This document shows positions 17,325 through 24,958 of a DNA stretch of 64,000 nt, piece after piece. The notes beneath the pieces are model-generated. The model was not told the origin of the DNA. It did no database searches and saw only the letters and a program-made list of their open reading frames with translations. Source of the stretch: Sphingomonas aerolata (GTDB taxonomy: Bacteria; Pseudomonadota; Alphaproteobacteria; Sphingomonadales; Sphingomonadaceae); the NCBI RefSeq assembly GCF_003046295.1, contig NZ_PZZN01000001.1, positions 1,508,812 to 1,572,811 on the forward strand. The letters run 5' to 3'. Made by a program: the position numbers and the translations under genes. The first letter of the stretch is position 1; every line of letters begins with the position of its first letter.

Positions 17325-17339
17325 TGCCGCGTCGCGGCA
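17325..17339. promoter_or_regulatory. Palindrome TGCCGCG-T-CGCGGCA between activator and flagellin
   Basis: A perfect seven-base inverted repeat with one central base lies about 60 bases upstream of the activator start. It shares the TGCCGC/GCGGCA core with the box cluster before flgB (24959-25029). It could be an autoregulatory site for the Fis-type helix-turn-helix of the adjacent activator. Confidence 0.4.
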
Positions 17340-17417
17340 AACTATTTCCGGGCGCGTTCGCGCGCGCGTGTACGGGAGCGCGCCACGCCGGTGCGCGAGG
17401 GGCGGATTTTTTTTCCC

Positions 17418-17444
17418 TAAAGCCCGGCGCGGGGCGGCCGTTAC
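17418..17444 (+). promoter_or_regulatory. FliA (sigma-28) promoter of flagellin
   Basis: TAAAGCCC is followed after exactly 11 bases by GCCGTTAC, close to the FliA consensus TAAAGTTT-N11-GCCGATAA. A start near 17450 gives a leader of about 60 bases ending in an AAGGAG ribosome site. An eight-T tract lies just upstream of the -35 element. Confidence 0.75.
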
Positions 17445-17509
17445 CCATCCTGACGGCTCGGTCCTTCGCCACGGGGGCGGCGGGGTAGCCGGCATGAAGG
17501 AGTTTGATC

Positions 17510-18331
17510 ATGACTGTTATCGGGACCAACGTAGCCTCGCTGCGCGCCGCCAACGCTTCGACCACCGCCAATTCGGCGCTGTCGACGGCGATGGAGCGTC
17601 TGTCGACCGGCAAGCGCATCAATTCGGCCAAGGACGACGCCGCTGGCATGGCGATTTCGACGTCAATGACCTCGCAGATCAAGGGCATGAACCAAGGCAT
17701 CCGCAACGCTAATGACGGTATCGCCATGGCGCAGACCGCCGATGGCGCGCTCGCAGAAGTCACTAACATGGTCCAGCGCGTCCGCGAATTGGCAACCCAG
17801 GCTGCCTCGGGCACGTATAGTGCAGACGACCGTACAAACATGCAGATCGAAGTCGACAACCTGACCACGCAGGTCGGCAAAATCGTGACCGATACGAAGT
17901 TTAACGGTGTCGCATTGTTCGGTACGGCTGGCGCTGGCGCGACGACCAAGATCCAGACCGGAGCAAACGCGGCTGACACCGTCAACCTCGTCGTCGACGA
18001 CCTGACGGACTTTGCAACGCTGACGGTCGACATCTCCGACGCGGACGGCACCAAGGCAAATGCGGCCCTGACTGTACTCGACGGTAATCTGAAGACGCTT
18101 AACTCGGTTCGCGCCGGCCTTGGTGCCGCGCAGAGCCAGTTGCAGTCGTCGGTGAACAATACGACGTCGAACGTGACCAACCTGTCGGACGCTCGCAGCC
18201 GTATCGAGGACGCTGACTTCTCGGCCGAGACGCAGGCGCTCGCCAAGGCACAGATCCTGAGCCAGGCGTCGACCGCGATGCTGAGCCAGGCGAACCAGAG
18301 CCAGCAGGGCGTTCTGAAGCTGCTTCAGTAA
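17510..18331 (+). CDS. fliC: Flagellin
   Basis: The 273-residue protein has the conserved flagellin ends: N-terminal [16 protein letters not shown] with [20 protein letters not shown] (residues about 32-51), and C-terminal [20 protein letters not shown] followed by [23 protein letters not shown]. The central variable region is only about 80 residues, so this is a short flagellin with little D2/D3, the usual alphaproteobacterial type. It is exported via FliS and polymerises under FliD. ATG at 17510 is chosen over an in-frame TTG two codons earlier because AAGGAG lies seven bases before it. Codon use is noticeably less GC-extreme than in neighbours, as often seen in highly expressed genes. It is the only flagellin gene in the window. 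Confidence 0.97.
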   Translation: MTVIGTNVASLRAANASTTANSALSTAMERLSTGKRINSAKDDAAGMAISTSMTSQIKGMNQGIRNANDGIAMAQTADGALAEVTNMVQRVRELATQAASGTYSADDRTNMQIEVDNLTTQVGKIVTDTKFNGVALFGTAGAGATTKIQTGANAADTVNLVVDDLTDFATLTVDISDADGTKANAALTVLDGNLKTLNSVRAGLGAAQSQLQSSVNNTTSNVTNLSDARSRIEDADFSAETQALAKAQILSQASTAMLSQANQSQQGVLKLLQ

Positions 18332-18411
18332 TCCGATCCCGGCGCCGGCACCGCCCCCCTTATGGGTGTCGGCGCCAGTCGGATCGCCCCCCAGTAACGG
18401 GGCGCAATGGA

Positions 18412-18441
18412 CCCCGGTGGCCTCATGGCCGCCGGGGTTTT
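18412..18441 (+). terminator. Rho-independent terminator after flagellin
   Basis: CCCCGGTGGCC, loop TCAT and GGCCGCCGGGG form an 11-pair stem with one G-U, followed by TTTT. It is about 80 bases past the flagellin stop. A second, larger hairpin without a T-run (18334-18386, arms GGCGCCGGCACC and GGTGTCGGCGCC) lies between and may protect the mRNA end. Confidence 0.85.
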
Positions 18442-18582
18442 GTGCGTTGGGATGGCGGCGGGTCGGCTCGCGCGAGGGTTGGCGTGCGCTATTTCGCAAT
18501 GGCGATCGGAGAGGCGGCGCGCATCCGCGCGGCAGCGGAATGATTCGCGGGCAACACATCATCCGCAACGTTCATACGCTCT

Positions 18583-18606
18583 ATCCTCCCCCGCCAGGGG
18601 GAGGAT
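18583..18606. repeat. Perfect hairpin downstream of fliA
   Basis: ATCCTCCCCC, loop GCCA and GGGGGAGGAT form a ten-pair stem ten bases past the fliA stop. It may end the slt-flhA-fliA transcript, though no T-run follows on the minus strand. Similar CTCCCCC/GGGGGAG hairpins are, from memory, dispersed in sphingomonad genomes. Confidence 0.6.
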
Positions 18607-18616
18607 GATGGGTAGG

Positions 18617-19396
18617 TCAGACCTTGCGGGCGAGCGCGCGTTTCAGTTTCGCGTGGGCCGACGCCTTGATCTGGCAGACGCGGGCGGCGCCGATGTCGAA
18701 GACCGCGCCGATTTCCTCGAGGTTCATTTCCTCGACATAATAGAGCTGGATCACCTGCGCCTCGCGTTCGGGCAGCGCGGTGATCGCGGCGATCAGCGCG
18801 CCGCGCAGGTCGCTGTCGGCGAGCTGTTCGAACGCGTCGGGGGTGTCGTCGGCGAACCACGGCATGTCGTCGGCATAGACCTCGTCGATTGAATCGAACC
18901 GGATCGCGTCCGCGGTCACATAGTCGCTGCGCAGCTTGTCGATGCTGACGCCGATATGCTGGGCGATCATGGCGTCTCCGGGGGCCTTGCCCGTCTGGGC
19001 GGTGAGCGTGGAAATGGCGTCGGCATATTGCCGGCGGCGGCGCATCGCGCCGCGCGTCGTCGTTGCCTGGCGCCGCAGTTCATCGATCATCGCGCCGCGC
19101 AGGCGGGTCGCGACATAGGCCTTGAACGGCGTACCGCGCTCCTCGAACCCGGCCGCCGCCTCGACCAGCGCGACGAGCCCGACCTGCACCAGATCCTCGA
19201 CCTCGACGATGCTGCTCATGCTGCCGTGCACGTGCCACGCGATCCGGCGGACCATCGCGAGATGCTGTTTGACGAGCTGGTCGGGGTCGCCGCCGGGGCG
19301 TTGCTGGGGGCGATAGGTGAGGGGCCCCGTCGGGATTTCACCGGCGCGCGCGGGGCGGGCCTTGTCGAACGCGGCTTTCATCGGTTCGGCGCTCAT
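18617..19396 (-). CDS. fliA: Flagellar sigma factor FliA (sigma-28)
   Basis: The 259-residue protein is a group 3 sigma factor. Region 2 is visible at about residues 40-110 (LVKQHLAMVRRIAWHVHG, VEVEDLVQVGLVALVEAAAGFEE, FKAYVATRLRGAMIDELRR), and region 4 at 205-255 (ALPEREAQVIQLYYVEEMNLEEIGAVF and ARVCQIKASAHAKLKRAL). FliA directs polymerase to TAAAG-N11-GCCG-type promoters, three of which lie in this window. The start at 19396 overlaps the flhA stop as ATGA; a much longer frame upstream is only an antisense reading of flhA. It is placed under the sigma-54 promoter at 22359-22374, which makes FliA synthesis depend on the earlier class, and it is opposed by FlgM encoded nearby. Confidence 0.94.
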   Translation of the reverse strand: MSAEPMKAAFDKARPARAGEIPTGPLTYRPQQRPGGDPDQLVKQHLAMVRRIAWHVHGSMSSIVEVEDLVQVGLVALVEAAAGFEERGTPFKAYVATRLRGAMIDELRRQATTTRGAMRRRRQYADAISTLTAQTGKAPGDAMIAQHIGVSIDKLRSDYVTADAIRFDSIDEVYADDMPWFADDTPDAFEQLADSDLRGALIAAITALPEREAQVIQLYYVEEMNLEEIGAVFDIGAARVCQIKASAHAKLKRALARKV

Positions 19397-21453
19397 GCGG
19401 CCAGCGCCTGCTGCGGTGCGCCGATGACCGCGACGACCTCGACCGCCTTGTCCTCGGGCACTTCGAAGAACGACATGACCGGGGTGTCGGGCAGGCAGGT
19501 CCGGACCAGCTTGCGGATCGCGAGGCGGATCGCGGGTTGGACGACCAGCGCGAACGGCTTGGCCTCGGCGATCAGCGGCTGCGCGGCATTTTGCAGCGCC
19601 TCGACGATGCGGCGGCCGAGATCGGGTTCGATGACGTGGCGGCGCGACTGGTCGGCGCGCATCGCCTGGCCGAGCAGCCCTTCGAGATGCCCCTCGAGCG
19701 TCATCACGCGGAGCGGCTCGCGCATCCCGCACAGTTTCTGGATGATCAGCGCGCCGAGACGCGGGCGGATCAGTTCGATGATCTCCTCGGCATCCTGACT
19801 GCGCTGGGCAGCGACCGCGATTGCGGCGGCGATGCTGCGGAATTCCTTGAGTGGAATGTTCTCGGCGAGCAGGCCCTTGAGAACCTGGGTCAGCGTGGTG
19901 ATCGGGATCGGCGCGAGCGCGGTGACGAGTTGCGCCGCGCGCTCCTTCAGCCCGTCGAGCAGCGCCTGGACCTCGTCGGGCCCAAGTAGCTCGGACGCGG
20001 TTTGGCCGAGCAGGTGGTTGAGATGCGTCGCGACCACGGTGCCGGGATCGACGACGAGATAGCCAGCCCCGGTCGCCGCATCCGCGTCCGCGGTCGAGAT
20101 CCAGGTCGCGTCGAGCCCGAAAGTCGGATCCTTGGTGGTCTTGCCGATCAGCGAGCCGAACGCCTGGCCGGTGTCGAGCGCGAGCATGTCGTCGGGCGAC
20201 ACGGTGTCCTCCCCGACGACGACGCCGTTGACGATGATGCGGTAGACATAGGGGGCAAGGTTGATGTCGTCGCGGACGCGGACCTGCGGCACGACGAAGC
20301 CCAGTTCCTTTGACAGCTGGCGACGGACGCCGGTGATGCGGCCCATCAGCGGCGATCCGCGGCGGTCGTCGACCAGCGGCACGAGGCCGTAGCCGATGTC
20401 GAGATTGACCTGCATGCCGTCGGTGACCTCGTCCCAGCCGATCTTCGACTGGTCGATCGCCTCGACGGGGGCGATGACGACGGGGGCGGGGCGACGCTCG
20501 ATCTGGCGCAGCTTCCAGGCTGCGAACCCGGCGATCGCGGCGGCGGGCAGGATCACCATGTGCGGCATGCCGGGCAGGACACCGAGCAGCGCGAGGATGA
20601 CCGCGACCGGCGTCCAGGTGCGCGGGGATCCGAACTGGCCGCCGATCTGGCCGGCGAGATCCTTGTCCGAGGTGACGCGCGTGACGATCGACGCCGCGGC
20701 GATCGACAGCATCAGCGAGGGCAGCTGCGCGACGAGCGCGTCGCCGATCGCCAGCAGGATGTAGTTGTGCGCGGCGTCGGCGATCGACATGCCGTGGCTG
20801 ACCGGCCCCAGGATCAGCCCGCCGATGATGTTGGCGGCGAGGATCAGCATTGCCGCGACCGCGTCGCCCTTCACGAACTTCGACGAGCCATCCATCGAGC
20901 CGTAGAAATCGGCCTCGGTCGACACCTCGATACGGCGTGCCTTTGCCTCGTCGGGGGTGATGAGGCCGGCGTTCAAGTCGGCGTCGATCGCCATCTGCTT
21001 GCCGGGCAGCGCGTCGAGCGTGAAGCGCGCGCTAACCTCGGAGACGCGACCGGCGCCCTTGGTGACGACGATCATGTTAATGATCATCAGGATCGCAAAG
21101 ACGAAGATGCCGACGACGTAATCACCGCCGATCAGGAACGTGCCGAACGCCTCGATGACGTGACCCGCCGCGCTCTCGCCCTCATGGCCGTGAACGAGCA
21201 CGATACGCGTCGAGGCGACGTTGAGGCCGAGGCGGAACAGCGTGGCAAACAGCAGCACGGTCGGGAAAGCGGAGAAGTCGAGCGGCTTCTGCGCGTTCAA
21301 GGCGACCATCAGCACGGCAAGGCTGATCGCGATGTTCGCGACGAAGAAGATGTCGAGCATGAATGCCGGGATCGGCACGACCATGACGAGCACGAGCATC
21401 AGGATCGCGAGCGGCAGGACCGACGCGCGGGCGTTGGAAAGCAGGCGGTTCAT
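19393..21453 (-). CDS. flhA: Flagellar export apparatus protein FlhA
   Basis: The 686-residue protein is the major export-gate component. The N-terminal half has about eight membrane helices (residues 10-310) with the FHIPEP region: LNVASTRIVL, RVSEVSARFTLDALPGKQMAIDADLNAG and DFYGSMDGSSKFVKGDAVA. The C-terminal cytoplasmic half (residues 330-680) forms the nonameric ring that docks chaperone-substrate complexes. The length is standard. It lies between the transglycosylase gene and fliA, with gaps of three bases and a four-base overlap respectively. Confidence 0.97.
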   Translation of the reverse strand: MNRLLSNARASVLPLAILMLVLVMVVPIPAFMLDIFFVANIAISLAVLMVALNAQKPLDFSAFPTVLLFATLFRLGLNVASTRIVLVHGHEGESAAGHVIEAFGTFLIGGDYVVGIFVFAILMIINMIVVTKGAGRVSEVSARFTLDALPGKQMAIDADLNAGLITPDEAKARRIEVSTEADFYGSMDGSSKFVKGDAVAAMLILAANIIGGLILGPVSHGMSIADAAHNYILLAIGDALVAQLPSLMLSIAAASIVTRVTSDKDLAGQIGGQFGSPRTWTPVAVILALLGVLPGMPHMVILPAAAIAGFAAWKLRQIERRPAPVVIAPVEAIDQSKIGWDEVTDGMQVNLDIGYGLVPLVDDRRGSPLMGRITGVRRQLSKELGFVVPQVRVRDDINLAPYVYRIIVNGVVVGEDTVSPDDMLALDTGQAFGSLIGKTTKDPTFGLDATWISTADADAATGAGYLVVDPGTVVATHLNHLLGQTASELLGPDEVQALLDGLKERAAQLVTALAPIPITTLTQVLKGLLAENIPLKEFRSIAAAIAVAAQRSQDAEEIIELIRPRLGALIIQKLCGMREPLRVMTLEGHLEGLLGQAMRADQSRRHVIEPDLGRRIVEALQNAAQPLIAEAKPFALVVQPAIRLAIRKLVRTCLPDTPVMSFFEVPEDKAVEVVAVIGAPQQALAA

Positions 21454-21456
21454 GGC

Positions 21457-22323
21457 TTAGCCACCCATCTTGGCGAGCATGAGATAGGCGAGCCGCGCGG
21501 TGTCGGGCGTCGGACGGAGCAGGCTCGCCGAATTCTGGCCCGCATTGAAGCCGGCGTTCCGGGTGCCGAACCGGCCCATCGTCGACGTCGCCCAGGCGAG
21601 CGCGTCCTCGGCGCTTTCATTGTTGCCGGTGACGACCGTGCTGCCGTCCATGTCGAGCGCCTGTGCGGCGAACTGGACCGAGCCGGTCGTGGCCGAACCG
21701 GTCGCACCCGCGGCGGCGGCGCCGAGCTTCGTCGAGAACCGCTCGTAGATTGCCGACAGCGAGCGCGGCGTACCGTTGGACTCGTAGAAGACGCCGCGAT
21801 TGGCGCGCGCGGCGGAAGGGAACAGCGCGGCGCCGCTCGCGTCGGGATTGGCCTGCATCGTCGTCAGGAACTTCGACGCGCCGCCGAGCCCCAGGAAATG
21901 CGCCATGTACAGATCGGTGCCGGTCGCGGTGCGGCCGAGCTTGCCCTCGAGCGCGTCCTTGTTGTCCGACGCATGTTCGGCCGCCATCATCGAGGCGGCG
22001 GCGGGATCGTTGCGCAGCGCGAGAATCGCCTGGCGCGTGCCCGCATCCGCGACGCCGAGACGCCCGCCCGAGGACTGGCCGATGCTGTCGGCTGCCCAGC
22101 CCAGGCCGTGCTCCGCGCCGTGCTTCTTGACGACCGCGAGCCAGCTCTGTTCGATGAACTGGTACAGACCCGACGCGCTCGACGTGCCCGCCTTGGCATT
22201 GGCGTTAAGCCCGCTTTCGAGCTTCGCCTGGCCGAGCAGATAGTCGAAATCCACGCCCGTCTTGCTGCTCGCAAGCGCGATCGCGGACTGGATCCGGCCG
22301 GTAGTGATAGGATTGACGGTCAT
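21457..22323 (-). CDS. Flagellum-associated lytic transglycosylase (SltF-like)
   Basis: The 288-residue protein carries a soluble lytic transglycosylase fold: the catalytic-Glu motif QAKLESGLNANAKAGTSSASGLYQF (about residues 32-56, catalytic E in LES) and the downstream FLGLGGASKFL. Such enzymes cleave peptidoglycan between MurNAc and GlcNAc to let the rod pass. It has no obvious Sec signal, so it may be exported through the flagellar apparatus, as discussed for SltF of Rhodobacter. The FlgJ in this window (31255-31584) lacks a hydrolase domain, so this gene is the likely replacement. It heads the slt-flhA-fliA unit with a sigma-54 promoter about 25 bases before the leader. Confidence 0.8.
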   Translation of the reverse strand: MTVNPITTGRIQSAIALASSKTGVDFDYLLGQAKLESGLNANAKAGTSSASGLYQFIEQSWLAVVKKHGAEHGLGWAADSIGQSSGGRLGVADAGTRQAILALRNDPAAASMMAAEHASDNKDALEGKLGRTATGTDLYMAHFLGLGGASKFLTTMQANPDASGAALFPSAARANRGVFYESNGTPRSLSAIYERFSTKLGAAAAGATGSATTGSVQFAAQALDMDGSTVVTGNNESAEDALAWATSTMGRFGTRNAGFNAGQNSASLLRPTPDTARLAYLMLAKMGG

Positions 22324-22358
22324 CCCGCGAGTAATGTCCCTGTTTCAGGACACTACAC

Positions 22359-22374
22359 AGCAAGGGGCGTGCCA
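22359..22374 (-). promoter_or_regulatory. Sigma-54 promoter of slt-flhA-fliA
   Basis: On the minus strand TGGCAC-GCCCC-TTGCT matches the -24/-12 consensus TGGCAC-N5-TTGC at every defined position. The predicted start, about 12 bases past the -12 element (near 22348), leaves a 25-base leader to the ATG at 22323. Confidence 0.85.
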
Positions 22375-22395
22375 GATCTTGCCCGGCTGCGAGGA

Positions 22396-22713
22396 TCAGG
22401 CGTAGGCCGCACCCATGCGCGGGCGATAGCCGGCAATGCCGCCCTCGCCGGTCAAGGTTTGCAGGCGGCGGCGGACATTTGCCGCCATCAGGTTGGTATA
22501 GATGCGGCAGGTCTCGTTGAGGCGGTTCGCCTCGTCCGCCAGCTCGCGCAGTTCGGGACCCGCGGGACCAGTGCCGAGCGTTGCGACCGCATTGATGCCG
22601 TCGAGCTTCTGCGAGGTCGCGCGTTCCAGCCCGGCCACGTCGTTGGACTTCAGTGCCGCGATCTCGGCATGCAGCGCGTCGATCACGCGCACCAGGGCGT
22701 CACGCCGGGTCAT
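22396..22713 (-). CDS. flgN: Flagellar hook-filament chaperone FlgN
   Basis: The 105-residue helical protein fits FlgN, the export chaperone of FlgK and FlgL, by position directly after flgM and by character: ALVRVIDALHAEIAALKSNDVAGLERATSQKLDGI followed by a LRELADEANRLNETCRIYTN helix and a C-terminal part with NVRRRLQTL. FlgN proteins share little sequence but have this long N-terminal helical hairpin. ATG at 22713 is preferred. It overlaps the end of flgM by 14 bases, an unusually long overlap in this locus. Confidence 0.7.
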   Translation of the reverse strand: MTRRDALVRVIDALHAEIAALKSNDVAGLERATSQKLDGINAVATLGTGPAGPELRELADEANRLNETCRIYTNLMAANVRRRLQTLTGEGGIAGYRPRMGAAYA

Positions 22714-23014
22714 TCGGTGCCCATTCCAGTTTGAAGGCGAGGAGCCGGTCGGCGATCGTCGCGGGCAAAATCGGGAAGGTGCCGTTGGCGACCGCCTTCT
22801 TGACCGCGGCCACGCGCGCTTCGTTGATCGGGGCGGCGGCGGCCATCGTCCGCGCGAGCGCGATCGACGAGGTTGCCGAAGGTTCGGCCTCGACCGCACG
22901 GTCGGGCGCCTGCGCCAGGGGCTGGGCGGACGGCTGAACGGGCGTCGTCGCGGCGATGCGCGCGATGCTGCGCTCGCCTCCCGTCAACGGCTTCGAGCCG
23001 ATCGATTCCACCAT
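22700..23014 (-). CDS. flgM: Anti-sigma-28 factor FlgM
   Basis: The 104-residue protein resembles FlgM in size, Ala/Pro-rich disordered N-terminal half and the C-terminal sigma-binding helices (NEARVAAVKKAVANGTFPILPATIADRLLAFK; the pattern R-V-x-x-V-K-x-A-I-x-x-G-x-Y is the FlgM core). FlgM binds FliA in the cytoplasm until the hook is complete and it is exported. Its own FliA-type promoter at 23048-23074 makes it part of the feedback loop. It is transcribed ahead of flgN. A GAGGG ribosome site lies about seven bases before the ATG. Confidence 0.85.
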   Translation of the reverse strand: MVESIGSKPLTGGERSIARIAATTPVQPSAQPLAQAPDRAVEAEPSATSSIALARTMAAAAPINEARVAAVKKAVANGTFPILPATIADRLLAFKLEWAPNDPA

Positions 23015-23047
23015 GTCTGCACCCTCTGGTTCTTGCTGACAGAGGGA

Positions 23048-23074
23048 GAAACGGCCGGTGCGCGAAAAGCTTTA
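23048..23074 (-). promoter_or_regulatory. FliA (sigma-28) promoter of flgM-flgN
   Basis: On the minus strand TAAAGCTT is followed after exactly 11 bases by GCCGTTTC. It fills the 66-base gap between flgA and flgM. The spacing and -10 core GCCGTT are identical to the flagellin site. Confidence 0.75.
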
Positions 23075-23080
23075 ACAAAA

Positions 23081-23602
23081 TTAATTCGTCCAGCCGGGCA
23101 GGGTCGCGCGGCCGCTGGCGACCGCGATCGCCTGGACCGGCGTGCGGGTGTCGTCGACCTTGACCATGAAGCGTGCGCCGGGGGCGGCATCGGCCAGCGC
23201 GACGCCCTCGCGACTGATCGAAAAGCCGTCGGTGCCAGCCTCGATCACGATCGGATCGCCGCGGCGGATGACGGGGGCGGCCTTCACGACCGGGGCATAG
23301 GCCGCACGGGTCGTGACGGGCGTCGCGCCGGGGGCCGAGGCTGGGCGGATGACGGGGACGAAGATGCGCCAGGCGGGGCCGGCACAGGCGACGACCACCG
23401 CGTCATGCGCCTCGGTCCGCCACGACATCGCGACGGTCGGGCACGTCGCGAGCCGCAACCGCGAATCGACCGTCGTCCGCGCACCACCCTCGGCACCGAT
23501 CGGCCGGCCGGTGAATGCCGAGACCGCGTGATCGAGCGCGGCGATATCCTGGAAGCCGGCGGACGGCGCACCGGCAGCGATCATCAACAGCGTGAGCATC
23601 AT
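23081..23602 (-). CDS. flgA: Flagellar P-ring assembly chaperone FlgA
   Basis: The 173-residue protein has a short Sec signal (MMLTLLMIAAGAPSAG) and the SAF-like FlgA domain. Recognisable parts are VDSRLRLATCPTVAMSWR, where FlgA proteins have the L-x-x-C motif, then VIRRGDPIVIEAGTDGFSISREGVALADAAPGARFMVKVDDTRTPVQAIAVASGRAT, spread over residues 108-165. FlgA works in the periplasm and helps FlgI assemble the P ring. It overlaps the stop of the MotB-like gene as ATGA, so it appears cotranscribed with the second stator pair rather than with flgBCD. Two adjacent ATG codons could serve as start. Confidence 0.88.
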   Translation of the reverse strand: MMLTLLMIAAGAPSAGFQDIAALDHAVSAFTGRPIGAEGGARTTVDSRLRLATCPTVAMSWRTEAHDAVVVACAGPAWRIFVPVIRPASAPGATPVTTRAAYAPVVKAAPVIRRGDPIVIEAGTDGFSISREGVALADAAPGARFMVKVDDTRTPVQAIAVASGRATLPGWTN

Positions 23603-24195
23603 GAGGGGGTCCTTGGCGGTTCGCCGACAAAGGCTTGGGTGACGATGGCGGCGCGGCGGCCGGTGGTCGGCGAGGTCGCGAGCGTCACGCGGCCGGGGGC
23701 GACATGGGCGATCGCGGCCGCGACCGCGCGCGCACGGTCCGAGGCGAGGATCGCCGCGCTGCGCGTGACGGGGTCGACATCGCCGGGCGAGCCGTCGACC
23801 GATCCGGTGACGGTGATCTGGACGCGCGGGTCCCGCACCGCGTCACGCGCCCAGGCCGCCAGCGTATCGGGTGACGTCGGCAGCACAGCCGAACCGACCG
23901 CGAAGTCGAGCATGCCGGCCGCCGCAACGGGCAGGGCCGTGGGTTGGGCCACTGCACGTGGCGCGGAAGCGGTGAGCGATCTCGACCGTGCGGTGTCGGC
24001 CGGTACCGTCGCGGGTGAACCGAAGCCCTCGCGCAACCCCGCTGCCAGCGCCCGGGGCGCGAGCGGACGGTCGCTGGCGGTCTGCGTCGCCTGCAGGAGT
24101 ACGAAGAAGCCGACCAGCAGCAAGGCGAGATCGGCCAGCGTGATCAGCCAGAGCGGACGCCCGGGCTGCGGCTCGGGATAGTCACCGACCGTCAT
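23599..24195 (-). CDS. PomB/MotB-like stator protein (short)
   Basis: The 198-residue protein begins with a single membrane helix whose sequence PLWLITLADLALLLVGFFVLLQ (residues about 14-35; Asp at 22) closely follows the PomB/MotB pattern PLW-x-x-T-x-A-D-L-x-x-L-L-x-x-F-F-V-L-L. That Asp is the ion-binding residue of the family. After a 55-residue linker comes a shortened OmpA-like domain with ITVTGSVDGSPGDVDPVTRS and ASDRARAVAAAI, keeping the Asp and Arg used for peptidoglycan binding. It is about two thirds the usual MotB length. It overlaps the MotA-like gene upstream and flgA downstream by four bases. Together the pair would form a second stator; ion type cannot be read from sequence. 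Confidence 0.7.
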   Translation of the reverse strand: MTVGDYPEPQPGRPLWLITLADLALLLVGFFVLLQATQTASDRPLAPRALAAGLREGFGSPATVPADTARSRSLTASAPRAVAQPTALPVAAAGMLDFAVGSAVLPTSPDTLAAWARDAVRDPRVQITVTGSVDGSPGDVDPVTRSAAILASDRARAVAAAIAHVAPGRVTLATSPTTGRRAAIVTQAFVGEPPRTPS

Positions 24196-24842
24196 GCGAC
24201 GCTCATCAACGGTGCGCGTGGGGCCTCGCGCGCGGCGAGTGCGACCAGCGGCGCCTCGATCCGGGCGCGTTCGAACGCCTCGTTGCGGCCTTGCGCGCGC
24301 AGGCGGTTGGCGATCGGCATGAAGACGAGGTTGGCGAGCAGCGCGCCATAGAGCGTCGCGAGCAGCGCGATCGCCATCGCGCCGCCAATCGCGGTCGGAT
24401 CGCTCATCGTCGCGAACATTTGGGCGAGCCCGATCAGCGTGCCGACCATGCCCATCGCGGGCGCCAGTTCGGCGGCGCCTGCCCAGACCTCGGCGGCGGC
24501 GACATGGCGTTCGATCCGCGCATGGCGGCGATGCCGGATCAGCAGCGCCACGTCGCTGGCGGTCGCGCCGTCGACGATCGCCGCGATGCTGGCGGCGATG
24601 TCTCGATCGGCGATGACCGTGCGGTCGAGCGCCATCGCGCCGTGGCGTTGGGCGATACGACCGAGCGCGACGATCTGCTGGAGCAGCGCATCGCCGTCGA
24701 GCCGGGCGCGGCCGAGCGTCTTCAGCGCCGCGATCGCGCGGACCAGATCGCGCAGCGGTGTCCGCAAGGCGACGCCGAGGATCGTGCCGCCGCCGACGAT
24801 GGCGAGGGCAGCAGGGTCGAGCAGATGGGCGAGCGTGATCAT
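24192..24842 (-). CDS. PomA/MotA-like stator protein with three membrane helices
   Basis: The 216-residue protein carries the MotA/PomA proton-channel core: APAMGMVGTLIGLAQMF (TM3, about residues 131-147) and IGGAMAIALLATLYGALLANL (TM4, about 156-176), plus a first helix LDPAALAIVGGGTILGVAL equivalent to MotA TM2. The cytoplasmic loop keeps RIAQRHGAMALDRTV, in the place of the MotA R90/E98 loop. The usual first helix of MotA is absent, and upstream in-frame codons are not hydrophobic, so this is a three-helix form. It faces flgB divergently. The start at 24842 is only a few bases past the predicted sigma-54 start site, so a leaderless or slightly later start is possible. Confidence 0.7.
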   Translation of the reverse strand: MITLAHLLDPAALAIVGGGTILGVALRTPLRDLVRAIAALKTLGRARLDGDALLQQIVALGRIAQRHGAMALDRTVIADRDIAASIAAIVDGATASDVALLIRHRRHARIERHVAAAEVWAGAAELAPAMGMVGTLIGLAQMFATMSDPTAIGGAMAIALLATLYGALLANLVFMPIANRLRAQGRNEAFERARIEAPLVALAAREAPRAPLMSVA

Positions 24843-24857
24843 GTCCCGCAAATCATT

Positions 24858-24872
24858 GCAAGGGCCGGGCCA
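24858..24872 (-). promoter_or_regulatory. Possible sigma-54 promoter of the PomAB-like pair
   Basis: On the minus strand TGGCCC-GGCCC-TTGC keeps the essential GG and GC with correct 10-base spacing but deviates from TGGCAC. The short distance to the ATG at 24842 argues for caution. Confidence 0.4.
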
Positions 24873-24958
24873 GTTCGCGATCCCCCGGCGAGCAGGACTC
24901 GCGCGGGCCGGTGGTTTGCAGGCTGCGCGACGGGTCGGCACCACGCCTGCCGGCGCGC

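Noticed and set aside
17401..17416. Terminator from the T-rich run before the flagellin promoter
   Set aside because: There is no stem directly before the T-run; it is better explained as the AT-rich sequence upstream of the FliA promoter.
20560..22734. 724-codon plus-strand frame opposite flhA and the transglycosylase
   Set aside because: Antisense to conserved genes on the minus strand; the product is a low-complexity Arg/Asp/Gly/His string with no domains.
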